A stretch of DNA of 60,788 nt from Chloroflexota bacterium (GTDB lineage: Bacteria; Chloroflexota; Limnocylindria; Limnocylindrales; CSP1-4): contig JAJYNJ010000065.1 in assembly GCA_021786385.1 (NCBI GenBank), positions 1 through 60,788 on the forward strand, in the 5' to 3' direction. Within the stretch, counting starts at the first letter, position 1. The number at the start of each line of letters is the position of its first letter. A model generated the notes under the pieces. The model worked only from the letters and a program-made list of their open reading frames with translations. It was not told the DNA's origin and did no database searches. A program made the translations under genes and the position numbers. This document shows positions 17,457 through 25,125 of this stretch, one piece after another.

Positions 17457-18212
17457 ATGACCGACACGATCTGCTACCGCGATGCCTATGCGCGATCGTG
17501 CGAGGCGACTGTTGAGGCGGTCGAGGCGACACCCGAAGGGCTCCTGGTGCGGCTCGACCGGACCGTCTTCTATCCGGGCGGTGGCGGCCAGCCGGCCGAT
17601 ACCGGGACGCTGCTCGCGCTCGACCCCGTGTGGGGCGGCCAGCGCTGGCAGGTGGCGTCCGCGCGTCGGGCCGGCGAGGGGATCGTGCACGTGCTGTCGG
17701 GTGTCGCAGCGGAGGACGGCCCGGAGCCCGGGCTCCGGGTCCGCGTCGATATCGACTGGGAGCGGCGCCATCTCCTGATGCGCACGCACACCGCGCTGCA
17801 CGCGCTCTGCGGCGTGGTCTGGCGCGACTATGGCGCGCAGGTGACGGGCGGCAACATGGAACCGGGCGCTGGCCGCATGGACTTCGAGTTCGAGCACATG
17901 TCCGGGGAGCTCGTCGGCGAGATCGAGGCGAAGGTGAACACCGAACTGGCGGCGGCGCGCGACGTGCGGGTCCGCGTCCTGCCCCGCGAGGAGGCGTTCG
18001 TCATCCCCGACCTGATCCGTACGAAGGTCAACTTGCTGCCCGAGGGGATCCGGGAGGTGCGGACGGTCGAGATCGTCGGGCTCGACCTGCAGGCCGATGG
18101 CGGCACGCATGTGGCCAACACGCGCGAGGTTGGGCGGATCCGGGTCACCGGCTACGAGTCGAAGGGACGCATCAACAAGCGGATCCGCCTCGAGGTGGCC
18201 GACGCGCCGTGA
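17457..18212 (+). CDS. alanyl-tRNA editing protein (AlaX-like)
   Basis: A 251-residue trans-editing enzyme that hydrolyses mischarged Ser-/Gly-tRNA(Ala). It has the second additional domain of AlaRS: FYPGGGGQPADTG near the N-terminus, the zinc pair His111 and His115 (RTHTALHAL), and GGTHVANTREVG near residue 215. The usual fourth zinc ligand Cys is replaced by Asp214 (ADGGTH instead of CGGTH). A GGGGAG ribosome site precedes ATG 17457. Its stop lies 16 bp before the LLM oxidoreductase start, suggesting co-transcription without an obvious functional link. Confidence 0.88.
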   Translation: MTDTICYRDAYARSCEATVEAVEATPEGLLVRLDRTVFYPGGGGQPADTGTLLALDPVWGGQRWQVASARRAGEGIVHVLSGVAAEDGPEPGLRVRVDIDWERRHLLMRTHTALHALCGVVWRDYGAQVTGGNMEPGAGRMDFEFEHMSGELVGEIEAKVNTELAAARDVRVRVLPREEAFVIPDLIRTKVNLLPEGIREVRTVEIVGLDLQADGGTHVANTREVGRIRVTGYESKGRINKRIRLEVADAP

Positions 18213-18228
18213 CGGGTGCGGGGGTCAC

Positions 18229-19266
18229 GTGAAGGTCGACCTGGCCGCGGGCAGTCCGCCGCCCACCGCCGTGGGGCGCCTCGCGGCAGGCGCCGAGGCG
18301 TTCGGGTTCGACGCGCTCTGGCTGGCGGAGACCGAGCACGAGCCGTTCGTCGCGGCTGCGCTCGCGTTGACGGTGACGCGCAGGATCGAGGTGGGCACCG
18401 GCGTCGCGGTGGCGTTCGCGCGCAGCCCGACCGTGATCGCGCAAGCCGCCTTCGACCTCGCCGCACTCTCTGGGGGTCGGTTTCAGCTCGGGCTCGGGAC
18501 CCAGGTCCGCGCGCACGTCGAGCGGCGCTTCGGGATGCCCTGGACAGCGCCCGCCCCGCGTCTGGCGGAGTGGATCTCGGCGGTCCGTGCCGCCTGGGCA
18601 ACGTGGCAGGAAGGGGCGCCGTTCCGCGTCCAGTCCGCGCATCTGGACCTTTCGTTGATGCCCGCATTCTTCAGTCCGCCACCCCTGGCGTTCGAGCCGT
18701 CGGGGGGCCGGCCGCGGATCCCGCTCTCGATCGCGGGCGTCGGCCCGGGACTCGCCCGGCTCGCGGGTCGTGTCGCGGATGGCTTCCAGGTGCACCCGTT
18801 CCACACGGCGCGCTATCTGGCGGAGGTGCTCGAGCCAGCCCTCGCGGAGGGGGAGGCGGCGCGGGGGCCTGGAGCGCACGTGGAGCGCATCGTGCCGGTC
18901 TTCCTCGCGCCGAGCGACGACCCCTCGCTCCGCGAACAGGTGCGCGGCCGCATCGCCTTCTACGCCTCGACGCCGAGCTACCAAGGAGTGCTGGCACGGC
19001 ACGGCTACGCGCACGTCGGTGAACGGCTGGGTCGCCTGGCAGCGACCGGACGCTGGAACGAGATGACGGCGCTCGTGGACGACGAGTTGCTCGCTCAGGT
19101 CGCGGTGGTGGCGCCGACCGCCGCCCTCCCCGACGCGCTCGCGGCACGTGTGGCCGGGCACGCCGACCGCGTCTTGCCACTGCTCCCGTTCGAGCCCGCT
19201 GAGGGCGGCGCGGTATCGAACGCGTCCCTGTGGGAGGCCGTGATCAGGGCGCTGCGCGCGCTCTGA
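18229..19266 (+). CDS. LLM-class (F420-dependent type) oxidoreductase
   Basis: A 345-residue TIM-barrel enzyme of the luciferase-like monooxygenase superfamily. Motifs seen: FGFDALWLAETEHEPF at strand/helix 2, the cofactor-contact segment IEVGTGVAVAFARSP, and LSGGRFQLGLG. This subgroup mostly uses coenzyme F420 rather than FMN; the substrate is not predictable. The GTG at 18229 follows a GGGGG site by 4 nt; upstream in-frame residues overlap the AlaX gene. The last 172 bp overlap, on the opposite strand, the 3' end of the nuclease-like gene. Confidence 0.85.
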   Translation: MKVDLAAGSPPPTAVGRLAAGAEAFGFDALWLAETEHEPFVAAALALTVTRRIEVGTGVAVAFARSPTVIAQAAFDLAALSGGRFQLGLGTQVRAHVERRFGMPWTAPAPRLAEWISAVRAAWATWQEGAPFRVQSAHLDLSLMPAFFSPPPLAFEPSGGRPRIPLSIAGVGPGLARLAGRVADGFQVHPFHTARYLAEVLEPALAEGEAARGPGAHVERIVPVFLAPSDDPSLREQVRGRIAFYASTPSYQGVLARHGYAHVGERLGRLAATGRWNEMTALVDDELLAQVAVVAPTAALPDALAARVAGHADRVLPLLPFEPAEGGAVSNASLWEAVIRALRAL

Positions 19267-20237
19267 CGCGACGGGCCGGCGCCGGTCGCGGTCGTGATGG
19301 AGGTCAGGCTCGCCTTCATCCCCTGGATCGTGGAGAGCTGCGTCCGGATCCCGTCGAGGGCCTGGTCCACCGCCACGACGTCCACCTCGACTGGCTCCTC
19401 GCGCAGCGCGTCGAGAGCGAAGATGCGCGCCAGGCGGACCGCGCATTCGAGCGGCAGCCGGTCGGGGGCGGCGGGGTCGAGCACGCACCAGACGTCGCGC
19501 CCCACGATCGCCAGTGGGTCGACGTTGGCCGGCGCGTGCTGCGGGGTGAAGACGATCACCGCGGCCTGCGCCGACCGGTTCTGTCGCGCAGCGGCGAGCT
19601 CGTCGATGACCTGGCGCGTGCTCAGCGTGCGGTCCTTCGACTCGATGACGACCCGTAGCTCCGCGCCGCGCGTGCGGCTGGGATCCACGGTCAGCACGAA
19701 GTCGCCCTTCTTGGCCTTGATGGTCTCACCGGGGAGCGTCCCGGTCCGCTCGATGGCATCCCCGAGCCCGCCGGCGATCTCGCCCAGCAGCCGTTCCGGC
19801 GTGTCTTCGAAGTCGATCCCTTTGGCGGCCGACTTCGCGCGCTCCGCAGCGCGGACGTCGGCGACCCTCTCGAGCGCCTGAATGCGCCCCGCGAGGTCCT
19901 CGAACCCCTTCGAGATTTCGCTTCGGAACTGGTACAGGGGCGATCCGAGGCGCGTCGGGTCGAGCAGCTGCGCCAGCCGGCTGCCGTCGCCGTCGAAATG
20001 GCGACCGAGCAGGTCGTTCAGGCGCCCGATCGCGGAGTCGCGGCGGGTCTCGTCGAAGAGGTCCGCGACGAGGCGACGCAGCGCATCCTGATCGCCGAGG
20101 AAGCGCTCCAGGGTCCGCGGCAGCTTGCCGCCGTCCTCCGAGAACGCATCTCGCAGGGCCTGCGCGAGCGCCTGACTAGCCCGCTCGTTGCGCTCGTCGA
20201 CCTGCGCCACGAGGCGGCCGAACTCCTTCTCGATCAC
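19095..20237 (-). CDS. uncharacterised coiled-coil protein with a PD-(D/E)xK-like nuclease signature
   Basis: A 380-residue protein I do not recognise as a named family. Residues 1-140 are helical and charged, with coiled-coil character. A compact domain then shows Asp179 (KKGDFVLTVD) and Glu199-x-Lys201 (VVIESKDR), the D-(X)n-E-X-K pattern of restriction-like nuclease folds, followed by AAVIVFTPQ. The last 60 residues overlap the LLM oxidoreductase gene on the opposite strand and look unlike the rest (Ser/Thr/Arg-rich), so the tail may be non-conserved. It starts at GTG 20237. A nuclease role is inference from one motif. Confidence 0.65.
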   Translation of the reverse strand: MIEKEFGRLVAQVDERNERASQALAQALRDAFSEDGGKLPRTLERFLGDQDALRRLVADLFDETRRDSAIGRLNDLLGRHFDGDGSRLAQLLDPTRLGSPLYQFRSEISKGFEDLAGRIQALERVADVRAAERAKSAAKGIDFEDTPERLLGEIAGGLGDAIERTGTLPGETIKAKKGDFVLTVDPSRTRGAELRVVIESKDRTLSTRQVIDELAAARQNRSAQAAVIVFTPQHAPANVDPLAIVGRDVWCVLDPAAPDRLPLECAVRLARIFALDALREEPVEVDVVAVDQALDGIRTQLSTIQGMKASLTSITTATGAGPSRQSARSALITASHRDAFDTAPPSAGSNGSSGKTRSACPATRAASASGRAAVGATTAT

Positions 20238-20300
20238 GTCTGTGCCAGCTCGTGTGGCACGGCCGTGACCGCGACCGCCGATCGGGCACTCGCCGCCGCG

Positions 20301-22289
20301 CTACAGGTTCTCGATCTCGAGCGGCGCCAGTTCGTCGGCGGGCACGAACCCGAGCACCCGCCCGTAGAAGGCCAGCTCCGCCTCCAGCGAACGGCGGATG
20401 TTCTCGGCCCTGCGGAACCCGTGCCCCTCGCCCTCGAACGGGAGATAGGCCACCGGGATGCCACGCCCGCGCAGCGCCTCGACGATGCGCTCGGCCTGGT
20501 TCGGCGGCACGACCCGATCGTCGAGTCCCTGGAAGACGATCACCGGGCATCTGATCTGTTCCACGTGGTGGATCGGGGAACGCGCGCGGTAGAGCTCCGC
20601 CAACGCCGGGTACGGCCCCACCAGCCGATCCATGTAGCGCGACTCGAACTTGTGGGTGTCGTGCACGAAGATCTCGAGGTCGCCGATACCGAAGTAGCTG
20701 GCGCCGGCGCGGAACGTGTCGCGGAAGGTCAGGGCGCAGAGCGTCGTGTATCCGCCGGCGCTCGCGCCGTGGATGATGAGGCGGGCTGGGTCCACGTGCC
20801 CCTGCGCTGCCATGTGGCGCGCGGCGTCCACCACGTCGTCCAGGTCGACGATGCCCCAGCGGCCCTCCAGTCGCTCGCGGTAGCGCCGCCCGTAGCCGCT
20901 GCTGCCGCCGTAGTTCACGTCGAGCACGCCGATGCCGCGGCTCGTCCAGAACTGGATCTCCCAGTCCAGCGCGGTCGTCGCCATCGAGGTCGGCCCACCG
21001 TGTGCGCTCACCAGCAGCGGCGGCAACTCGCCCTCGGGGGCGACGAAATCGGCGTTCGCGGGCGGATAGTAGAGCGCGTGGGCCGTCAGCCCGTCGGCAG
21101 TCGGGAACTCGACCGCCTCCGGGCGCGACAGGAAGCGCACGTCCGGCTCATCGGCGCCGGCACGGCGGAGCTCCTCGACGGTGCCCGTCGCCGCATCGAG
21201 CAGGACGACGGCCGGCTCGCGAACCGGCGATGCCACCAGCAGCGCCGCACGACCGCGCGGCTGCGCGGCGATCGAGGCGTAGACCGTTCCACCCAGGTCC
21301 AGCGGCTCGAGTCTCCCGCCGGCTTCGTCGAGCAGCGCCAGGTACCAGCGTCCATCGCGCGTGTAGCGGCACAGGATCAGCTGGGGGCCGGCGAACGCGT
21401 ATGTCGTGAGGCCGAAGACCCACTGCGGCTGTCCGAACTCGGCCTCCAGCGGCGCGAGGGCGCGGGCCTCGGTGTCGCCGCTGCCGGCCGCGGTCACGTC
21501 GGCGAGCCGATACAGGTTCCACCAGTCGGTCCGGTCGGAGACGAAGTGCAGCTCGCCCGTTGGCGACCACTCGGGCTGGAAGATCGATTCGGTGGGGCCG
21601 CCGGCGATCCGACGGGCGTTCCCGAACGAGCCGTCGAGGGCCACGTCGGCCACCCAGAGCTCGGTGCCATCCCAGGGCATATTCGGGTGGTCCCAGGCGA
21701 GCCAGCAGACCCGGCGGCCATCGGGCGCGAGGCGCGCGTTCGAGAAGAAGTCGTGGCCGGAGACCAGCCCGCGCGGCTCGGCGGGCGCGCACCCGTCGAG
21801 CGGGGGGTCGAGGGAGACCGCCACGATGCGGTTCTCGGCCTCACGGCGACCGCGGTGGTCCTCCTGGACGCAGACCACGCGGCGCCGCTCGAGGTCGATG
21901 ACCGGGTCGGCGTGGCGCAGCGCGGCATCCGGGGCCTCCGGGGTGAGCGGCCTGGCCACGCCCGCGCCCGTGGCCGTGACATCTTGGCGCCACAGCCGCC
22001 CGTCGGCGAAGTTGGCGAAGACGACCACGCCGTCGCGCACCGCGTACGCCCCGCCGCCGTACTCGTGCACGCGGCTGCGGACGTTCATGCCCGGTGGCGT
22101 GACGTCGCTGGTGCGGCCGTCGGGGGTCCGGCGGACGAGCACGACGCGTCCGCCGTCGGCCGGGCGGCTCTCGGTCCAGTAGACGTCATCGCCGTCGAGC
22201 GCGACCTGCCCGAGGCCGATGACGGCGCCGGCGACCCGCTCGCTCGTGATCGGCGAGCGCCACGATCCATATGGCGCCACGCTTGGCAT
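20301..22289 (-). CDS. prolyl oligopeptidase family (S9) serine peptidase
   Basis: A 662-residue cytoplasmic peptidase. Residues 1-380 look like a beta-propeller with WD/PD40-type blades (DVYWTESRPADGG, HFVSDRTDWWNLYRL). The C-terminal alpha/beta hydrolase carries the catalytic Ser in GASAGGYTT, Asp in QGLDDRVVPP and His in GEGHGFR. This fits the acylaminoacyl-peptidase/dipeptidyl-peptidase-like S9C group. The ATG at 22289 sits 6 nt after GGGAGG; the ORF extends upstream without conserved sequence and through the terminator of the preceding gene. Confidence 0.92.
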   Translation of the reverse strand: MPSVAPYGSWRSPITSERVAGAVIGLGQVALDGDDVYWTESRPADGGRVVLVRRTPDGRTSDVTPPGMNVRSRVHEYGGGAYAVRDGVVVFANFADGRLWRQDVTATGAGVARPLTPEAPDAALRHADPVIDLERRRVVCVQEDHRGRREAENRIVAVSLDPPLDGCAPAEPRGLVSGHDFFSNARLAPDGRRVCWLAWDHPNMPWDGTELWVADVALDGSFGNARRIAGGPTESIFQPEWSPTGELHFVSDRTDWWNLYRLADVTAAGSGDTEARALAPLEAEFGQPQWVFGLTTYAFAGPQLILCRYTRDGRWYLALLDEAGGRLEPLDLGGTVYASIAAQPRGRAALLVASPVREPAVVLLDAATGTVEELRRAGADEPDVRFLSRPEAVEFPTADGLTAHALYYPPANADFVAPEGELPPLLVSAHGGPTSMATTALDWEIQFWTSRGIGVLDVNYGGSSGYGRRYRERLEGRWGIVDLDDVVDAARHMAAQGHVDPARLIIHGASAGGYTTLCALTFRDTFRAGASYFGIGDLEIFVHDTHKFESRYMDRLVGPYPALAELYRARSPIHHVEQIRCPVIVFQGLDDRVVPPNQAERIVEALRGRGIPVAYLPFEGEGHGFRRAENIRRSLEAELAFYGRVLGFVPADELAPLEIENL

Positions 22290-22353
22290 GCGCATCCTCC
22301 CGTGTAGTTCCAGGGGCCCGTCGGGGGCGACGGGCCGGCCCAAGACAAGCGAA

Positions 22354-22379
22354 GAGCCCGGCGATCGCTCGCCGGGCTC
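22354..22379 (-). terminator. Rho-independent-like terminator after the zinc-ribbon gene
   Basis: A perfect 11-bp stem (GAGCCCGGCGA / TCGCCGGGCTC) with a 4-nt loop. On the minus strand it is followed by TTCGCTTGTCTT. It separates the zinc-ribbon gene from the S9 peptidase. Confidence 0.75.
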
Positions 22380-22450
22380 CCAGGCAGACAAACCTGCGTG
22401 CGCCGTCAGCGGATGGGCCCGGTCAGGGGGCCGTCCGCCACAGCGGGTGA

Positions 22451-22831
22451 CTACGCGCGGCGGCTGGCGAAGCAGTCGTTGCAGTAGACGGGCTTGCCCG
22501 ACGTGGGGCGGAAGGGAACCTTGGCCTCCCGCCCGCAGCTGGAGCAGGTCGCGGTGAACATCTCACGCGGCGCCCGAGAGCCGCCGCCCGAGTAACCGGA
22601 GCCAGCGCCGTACGAGCCGATCGACCCGCCGCTGTAGCTGCCACCGCTGGCGCTGTACGACCCGCCACCGCTGTACGACCCACCACCGCGGCTCGCCTTG
22701 CGGCTCGCACGGCACGACGGGCAGCGGCGCGGCTCGCTGAACTGGCGATCAGCGTAAAACTGCTGCTCGCTCGATGAGAACGCAAACTGCTGCCCACAGT
22801 CGGCGCACGTGAGGATCTTGTCCTGGTACAA
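22451..22831 (-). CDS. zinc-ribbon protein with Gly/Ser/Tyr low-complexity core
   Basis: A 126-residue protein. The N-terminus YQDKILTCADCG begins the first zinc ribbon, which closes with RRCPSCRASRK. Residues about 50-90 are tandem GGSYSGG-type repeats. The C-terminus has a second CxxC-x17-CxxC ribbon (CSSCGREAKVPF...VYCNDCF). Related proteins are common in Chloroflexota and Actinomycetota and are thought to bind nucleic acid. TTG 22831 is preferred over GTG 22840 because AAGGAG lies 8 nt upstream of TTG and would abut GTG. The leader can fold to hide this site. Confidence 0.82.
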   Translation of the reverse strand: MYQDKILTCADCGQQFAFSSSEQQFYADRQFSEPRRCPSCRASRKASRGGGSYSGGGSYSASGGSYSGGSIGSYGAGSGYSGGGSRAPREMFTATCSSCGREAKVPFRPTSGKPVYCNDCFASRRA

Positions 22832-22836
22832 CGAAA

Positions 22837-22892
22837 ACACTCCTTCTCGTCCGGCCCCCGCGACCGTCTCGCGAGAACCGAGAGAGGAGTGT
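22837..22892 (-). promoter_or_regulatory. leader stem that can sequester the ribosome site of the zinc-ribbon gene
   Basis: In the mRNA, ACACUCCU-C-UCUCG (plus-strand 22892-22879) is complementary to CGAGA-AGGAGUGU (22849-22837): 8 bp + one bulged C + 5 bp. The 3' arm contains the AAGGAG that serves TTG 22831. A small self-complementary UCUCGCGAGA lies between the arms. This is the layout of an RNA thermometer or other translational switch. Confidence 0.6.
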
Positions 22893-22944
22893 CGTGTTGC
22901 CGAACGGGGCTGATCTTTTGGCCCGCCTCGCGGACCTTGTCGAC

Positions 22945-22950
22945 ATCATA
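22945..22950 (-). promoter_or_regulatory. -10 box of the zinc-ribbon gene
   Basis: TATGAT on the minus strand gives a leader of about 105 nt that contains the sequestering stem. Confidence 0.55.
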
Positions 22951-23029
22951 CCAGCCCCGCACCGCACGTCCATCCCCTTTTTCCGGGTGAAGTTCGCGCC
23001 CGACGCCGGCACGTGCAATCTGGCGCCGG

Positions 23030-24022
23030 CTATGCCCCGTGCGACCGCGCGCGCGGCGACCCAGCGCCGCGCGCGTACTCGCGGTACCAACGCCGCCAGA
23101 TCAGGCGGTGCACCGGGATCCAGCGCGGGATATCGCGCAGGATGGGGATGTATGGCACGAGGATCAGGAGCAGCGTCAGCACCCCCATCGTCACGACGAC
23201 GCCGAGATCGGCGCTGGCGCTCGTGTTGAACGGCGGGATCTGGTAGAGCAGCGTGTAGAGCCACAGCCAGGATTGTCCAGGGTAACTCCCGGTCTCGTTC
23301 ATCATGCCCCACTGGTTGCCCAGCAGGTGCGCCTCCTGGGCCAGCCCGGCGAGATAGGTGCCGTCGCCCATGAAGAGGAGGGGGCGCGTGAAGTCGGTCT
23401 GGTAGAAGCGGCCGCTGCGCAGGAGCAGGCCGTCCATGCCGCCGGTCCGCGCGATCGCCAGCAGCGCATCCATCATCTGTGGCAGGGGTCCGTAGTTGCC
23501 TGCGGCCACCACCACGTGCCCGTCGCTCGCCTGCGCCGAGCCGAGCGCCTTGCTGTAGGCGTCGAGCCAGGCGCTCTGTTGCGAGGCGCTCGCCGCGTCG
23601 TACTGCGCGAGGGCGGACCCGACGGTCGGGTTGCCGGGTGCCGCGTCCGACAGCGGCGCCAACACGAAGTCACGCGCCGGATCGACGGGGATCCGGACGC
23701 CCGCCCAGGTCTGCGGCGAGAAGGGCCCGATGCTCTGCACCGAGCCGTCGCCATGCGTGTACGGCGGCCCGTACGCCGCGCTCATGCTCTGGCCCGCCAG
23801 CTCGTCGACGGCCGTCGTGACGAAGTCGACGGGATCGTGCTGCGCCCACGCCTGGATCGTGAGCGGGGGGACGTCGGGCGAGGAGAGCACCGCAGCGAGG
23901 ATGGCGATGAGGGCCGCCGAGCCGATCAGGGCGAGAACGAGCTCGCGCACCAGGTCGTAGGGGACCGTGCGGCGGGACACGGCGGCGCCGGACCACGCGG
24001 CGGAAGAACTTGTGCCCGTCAT
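23030..24022 (-). CDS. uncharacterised membrane partner of a cytochrome b
   Basis: A 330-residue protein with an N-terminal transmembrane helix (LVRELVLALIGSAALIAILAAVLSS). A soluble region of about 200 residues, probably extracytoplasmic, contains DPVDFVTTAVDELAG and GPPYTHGDGS. Near residue 280 there is a hydrophobic helix (VVVTMGVLTLLLILVPYIPIL), then a basic tail. It has no cysteine, so no CxxCH haem site. The start codon overlaps the cytochrome b stop (ATGA), so the two are coupled and probably form one complex. It resembles unnamed proteins seen next to cytochrome b genes; the function is not known. Confidence 0.78.
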   Translation of the reverse strand: MTGTSSSAAWSGAAVSRRTVPYDLVRELVLALIGSAALIAILAAVLSSPDVPPLTIQAWAQHDPVDFVTTAVDELAGQSMSAAYGPPYTHGDGSVQSIGPFSPQTWAGVRIPVDPARDFVLAPLSDAAPGNPTVGSALAQYDAASASQQSAWLDAYSKALGSAQASDGHVVVAAGNYGPLPQMMDALLAIARTGGMDGLLLRSGRFYQTDFTRPLLFMGDGTYLAGLAQEAHLLGNQWGMMNETGSYPGQSWLWLYTLLYQIPPFNTSASADLGVVVTMGVLTLLLILVPYIPILRDIPRWIPVHRLIWRRWYREYARGAGSPRARSHGA

Positions 24023-24771
24023 GACGCCGGACCGCTGGCCGCCGGCGTGATGTCCGCGGCCGTCGCAGCAGGTTCTGCGGCACCGGGCACCTCACCGGCC
24101 GCTTCGACGACCTCCGCCACCTCCGGCGGCGCGTCGATCGGATGGACCACGCCGCGCATCCGCACCAGGATCAGGTGCACGGCGACCAGCGTCACGACCA
24201 GCGCCGGGAAGAGCATCACGTGCACGCCGTACATCTGTCCGAAGTCGAGCACGTTGAAGAACGCGCCGGCGCCGGTCGCGTTGACCGCGTCCTTGGCGTT
24301 GACCGCGATCCACTGCGCGTCGAGGTTCTGCTGTGAGAGATAGCCCGTAAACGCCGCGACCAAGCTCACGAGGAAGATCACGACGCCGACCATCCACGTG
24401 GCCGCGCGTCCGTTGCGCCAGGAAGCCGCGAAGTACTGGCCCCACAGGTGCAGGACGGTGAAGACGAAGAACAACTGCACCGCCCAGAAGTGGATGCTGT
24501 TCACGAAGCGGCCGACGCGCGAGATGTGCCACCAGCCGGGGCCGAAGAACGAGAGGACGACGCCGCTCGCGACCACCCAGATCAGCGACGCGATGGCGAC
24601 GACACCGAAGACGTAGACCCAGGAGCCCACGTAGGCGGGCTGCCGCTCCGGCAGCAGCCGCTCGATCGGCAGGGCGCGGGCGATCCGGTCACGCACGGCG
24701 GCGGTCCAGTTGGGGCGTCGCCGTGCGGCGCGCGTCTCGCGCGGTCTCACCTGCGATACCTCGGCGGGCAT
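24019..24771 (-). CDS. cytochrome b N-terminal domain protein
   Basis: A 250-residue di-haem membrane cytochrome. Four transmembrane helices are visible. The haem-ligating His pairs lie in helix B (NSIHFWAVQLFFVFTVLHLW) and helix D (YGVHVMLFPALVVTLVAVHL), each pair 14 apart as in bc1/b6f cytochromes b. Only the four-helix b6-like half is present. ATG 24771 lies 4 nt after the preceding stop; a longer start at 24885 would overlap that gene. No Rieske protein, cytochrome c or subunit IV is nearby, so the quinol partner and acceptor are unclear. Confidence 0.88.
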   Translation of the reverse strand: MPAEVSQVRPRETRAARRRPNWTAAVRDRIARALPIERLLPERQPAYVGSWVYVFGVVAIASLIWVVASGVVLSFFGPGWWHISRVGRFVNSIHFWAVQLFFVFTVLHLWGQYFAASWRNGRAATWMVGVVIFLVSLVAAFTGYLSQQNLDAQWIAVNAKDAVNATGAGAFFNVLDFGQMYGVHVMLFPALVVTLVAVHLILVRMRGVVHPIDAPPEVAEVVEAAGEVPGAAEPAATAADITPAASGPAS

Positions 24772-24775
24772 CGGC

Positions 24776-25012
24776 TCAGCCGTTCCGCTGGCCGACGGAC
24801 CGGTCCGGCTGGCCGGACGACCGATCCTGCTGACCGGTGTCGCGGCCCGGCTGGCCGGCCGCCGCGGCCTCGTCGTCGAGATCATCCGGCTCGGCCGGGA
24901 ACGGCGCCAGGAGCGCGACGACGAACACGACGATCATGCCGAGGATCAACATGAGGTTCGGGAGCGAGATGACGAGGAAGCCCCACTGCAGGTAGGTGGT
25001 CGGCGTCTCCAC
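24776..25012 (-). CDS. small single-pass membrane protein of the cytochrome b module
   Basis: A 78-residue protein with one transmembrane helix (LVISLPNLMLILGMIVVFVVALLAPF) and an acidic, then Gly/Gln/Asp/Arg-rich tail with imperfect GQPDRS repeats. It is the first gene of the cytochrome b operon and starts at GTG 25012, 6 nt after a TAGACT box, so it is probably leaderless. A small structural subunit is likely; nothing more can be said. Confidence 0.7.
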   Translation of the reverse strand: METPTTYLQWGFLVISLPNLMLILGMIVVFVVALLAPFPAEPDDLDDEAAAAGQPGRDTGQQDRSSGQPDRSVGQRNG

Positions 25013-25018
25013 GATCGG

Positions 25019-25024
25019 AGTCTA
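25019..25024 (-). promoter_or_regulatory. -10 box of the leaderless cytochrome b operon
   Basis: TAGACT on the minus strand, 6 nt before GTG 25012. Confidence 0.6.
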
Positions 25025-25125
25025 CCGCGTTCGGACCACGCGGCTTGGGGCGAACGGCCCTCGATGTACTGGGTCTTATGGCCCCCGTTGCCAGATGGTC
25101 CGCCGTCATCGCCCACGGCACGCCA

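Noticed and set aside
19998-22307. 769-residue open frame on the plus strand
   Set aside because: Runs antisense to the S9 peptidase with its intact catalytic triad; Arg/Gly/Ala-rich without recognisable domains.
24142-24336. Small plus-strand ORF inside the cytochrome b region
   Set aside because: Antisense to the haem-binding helices of cytochrome b; no start signal.
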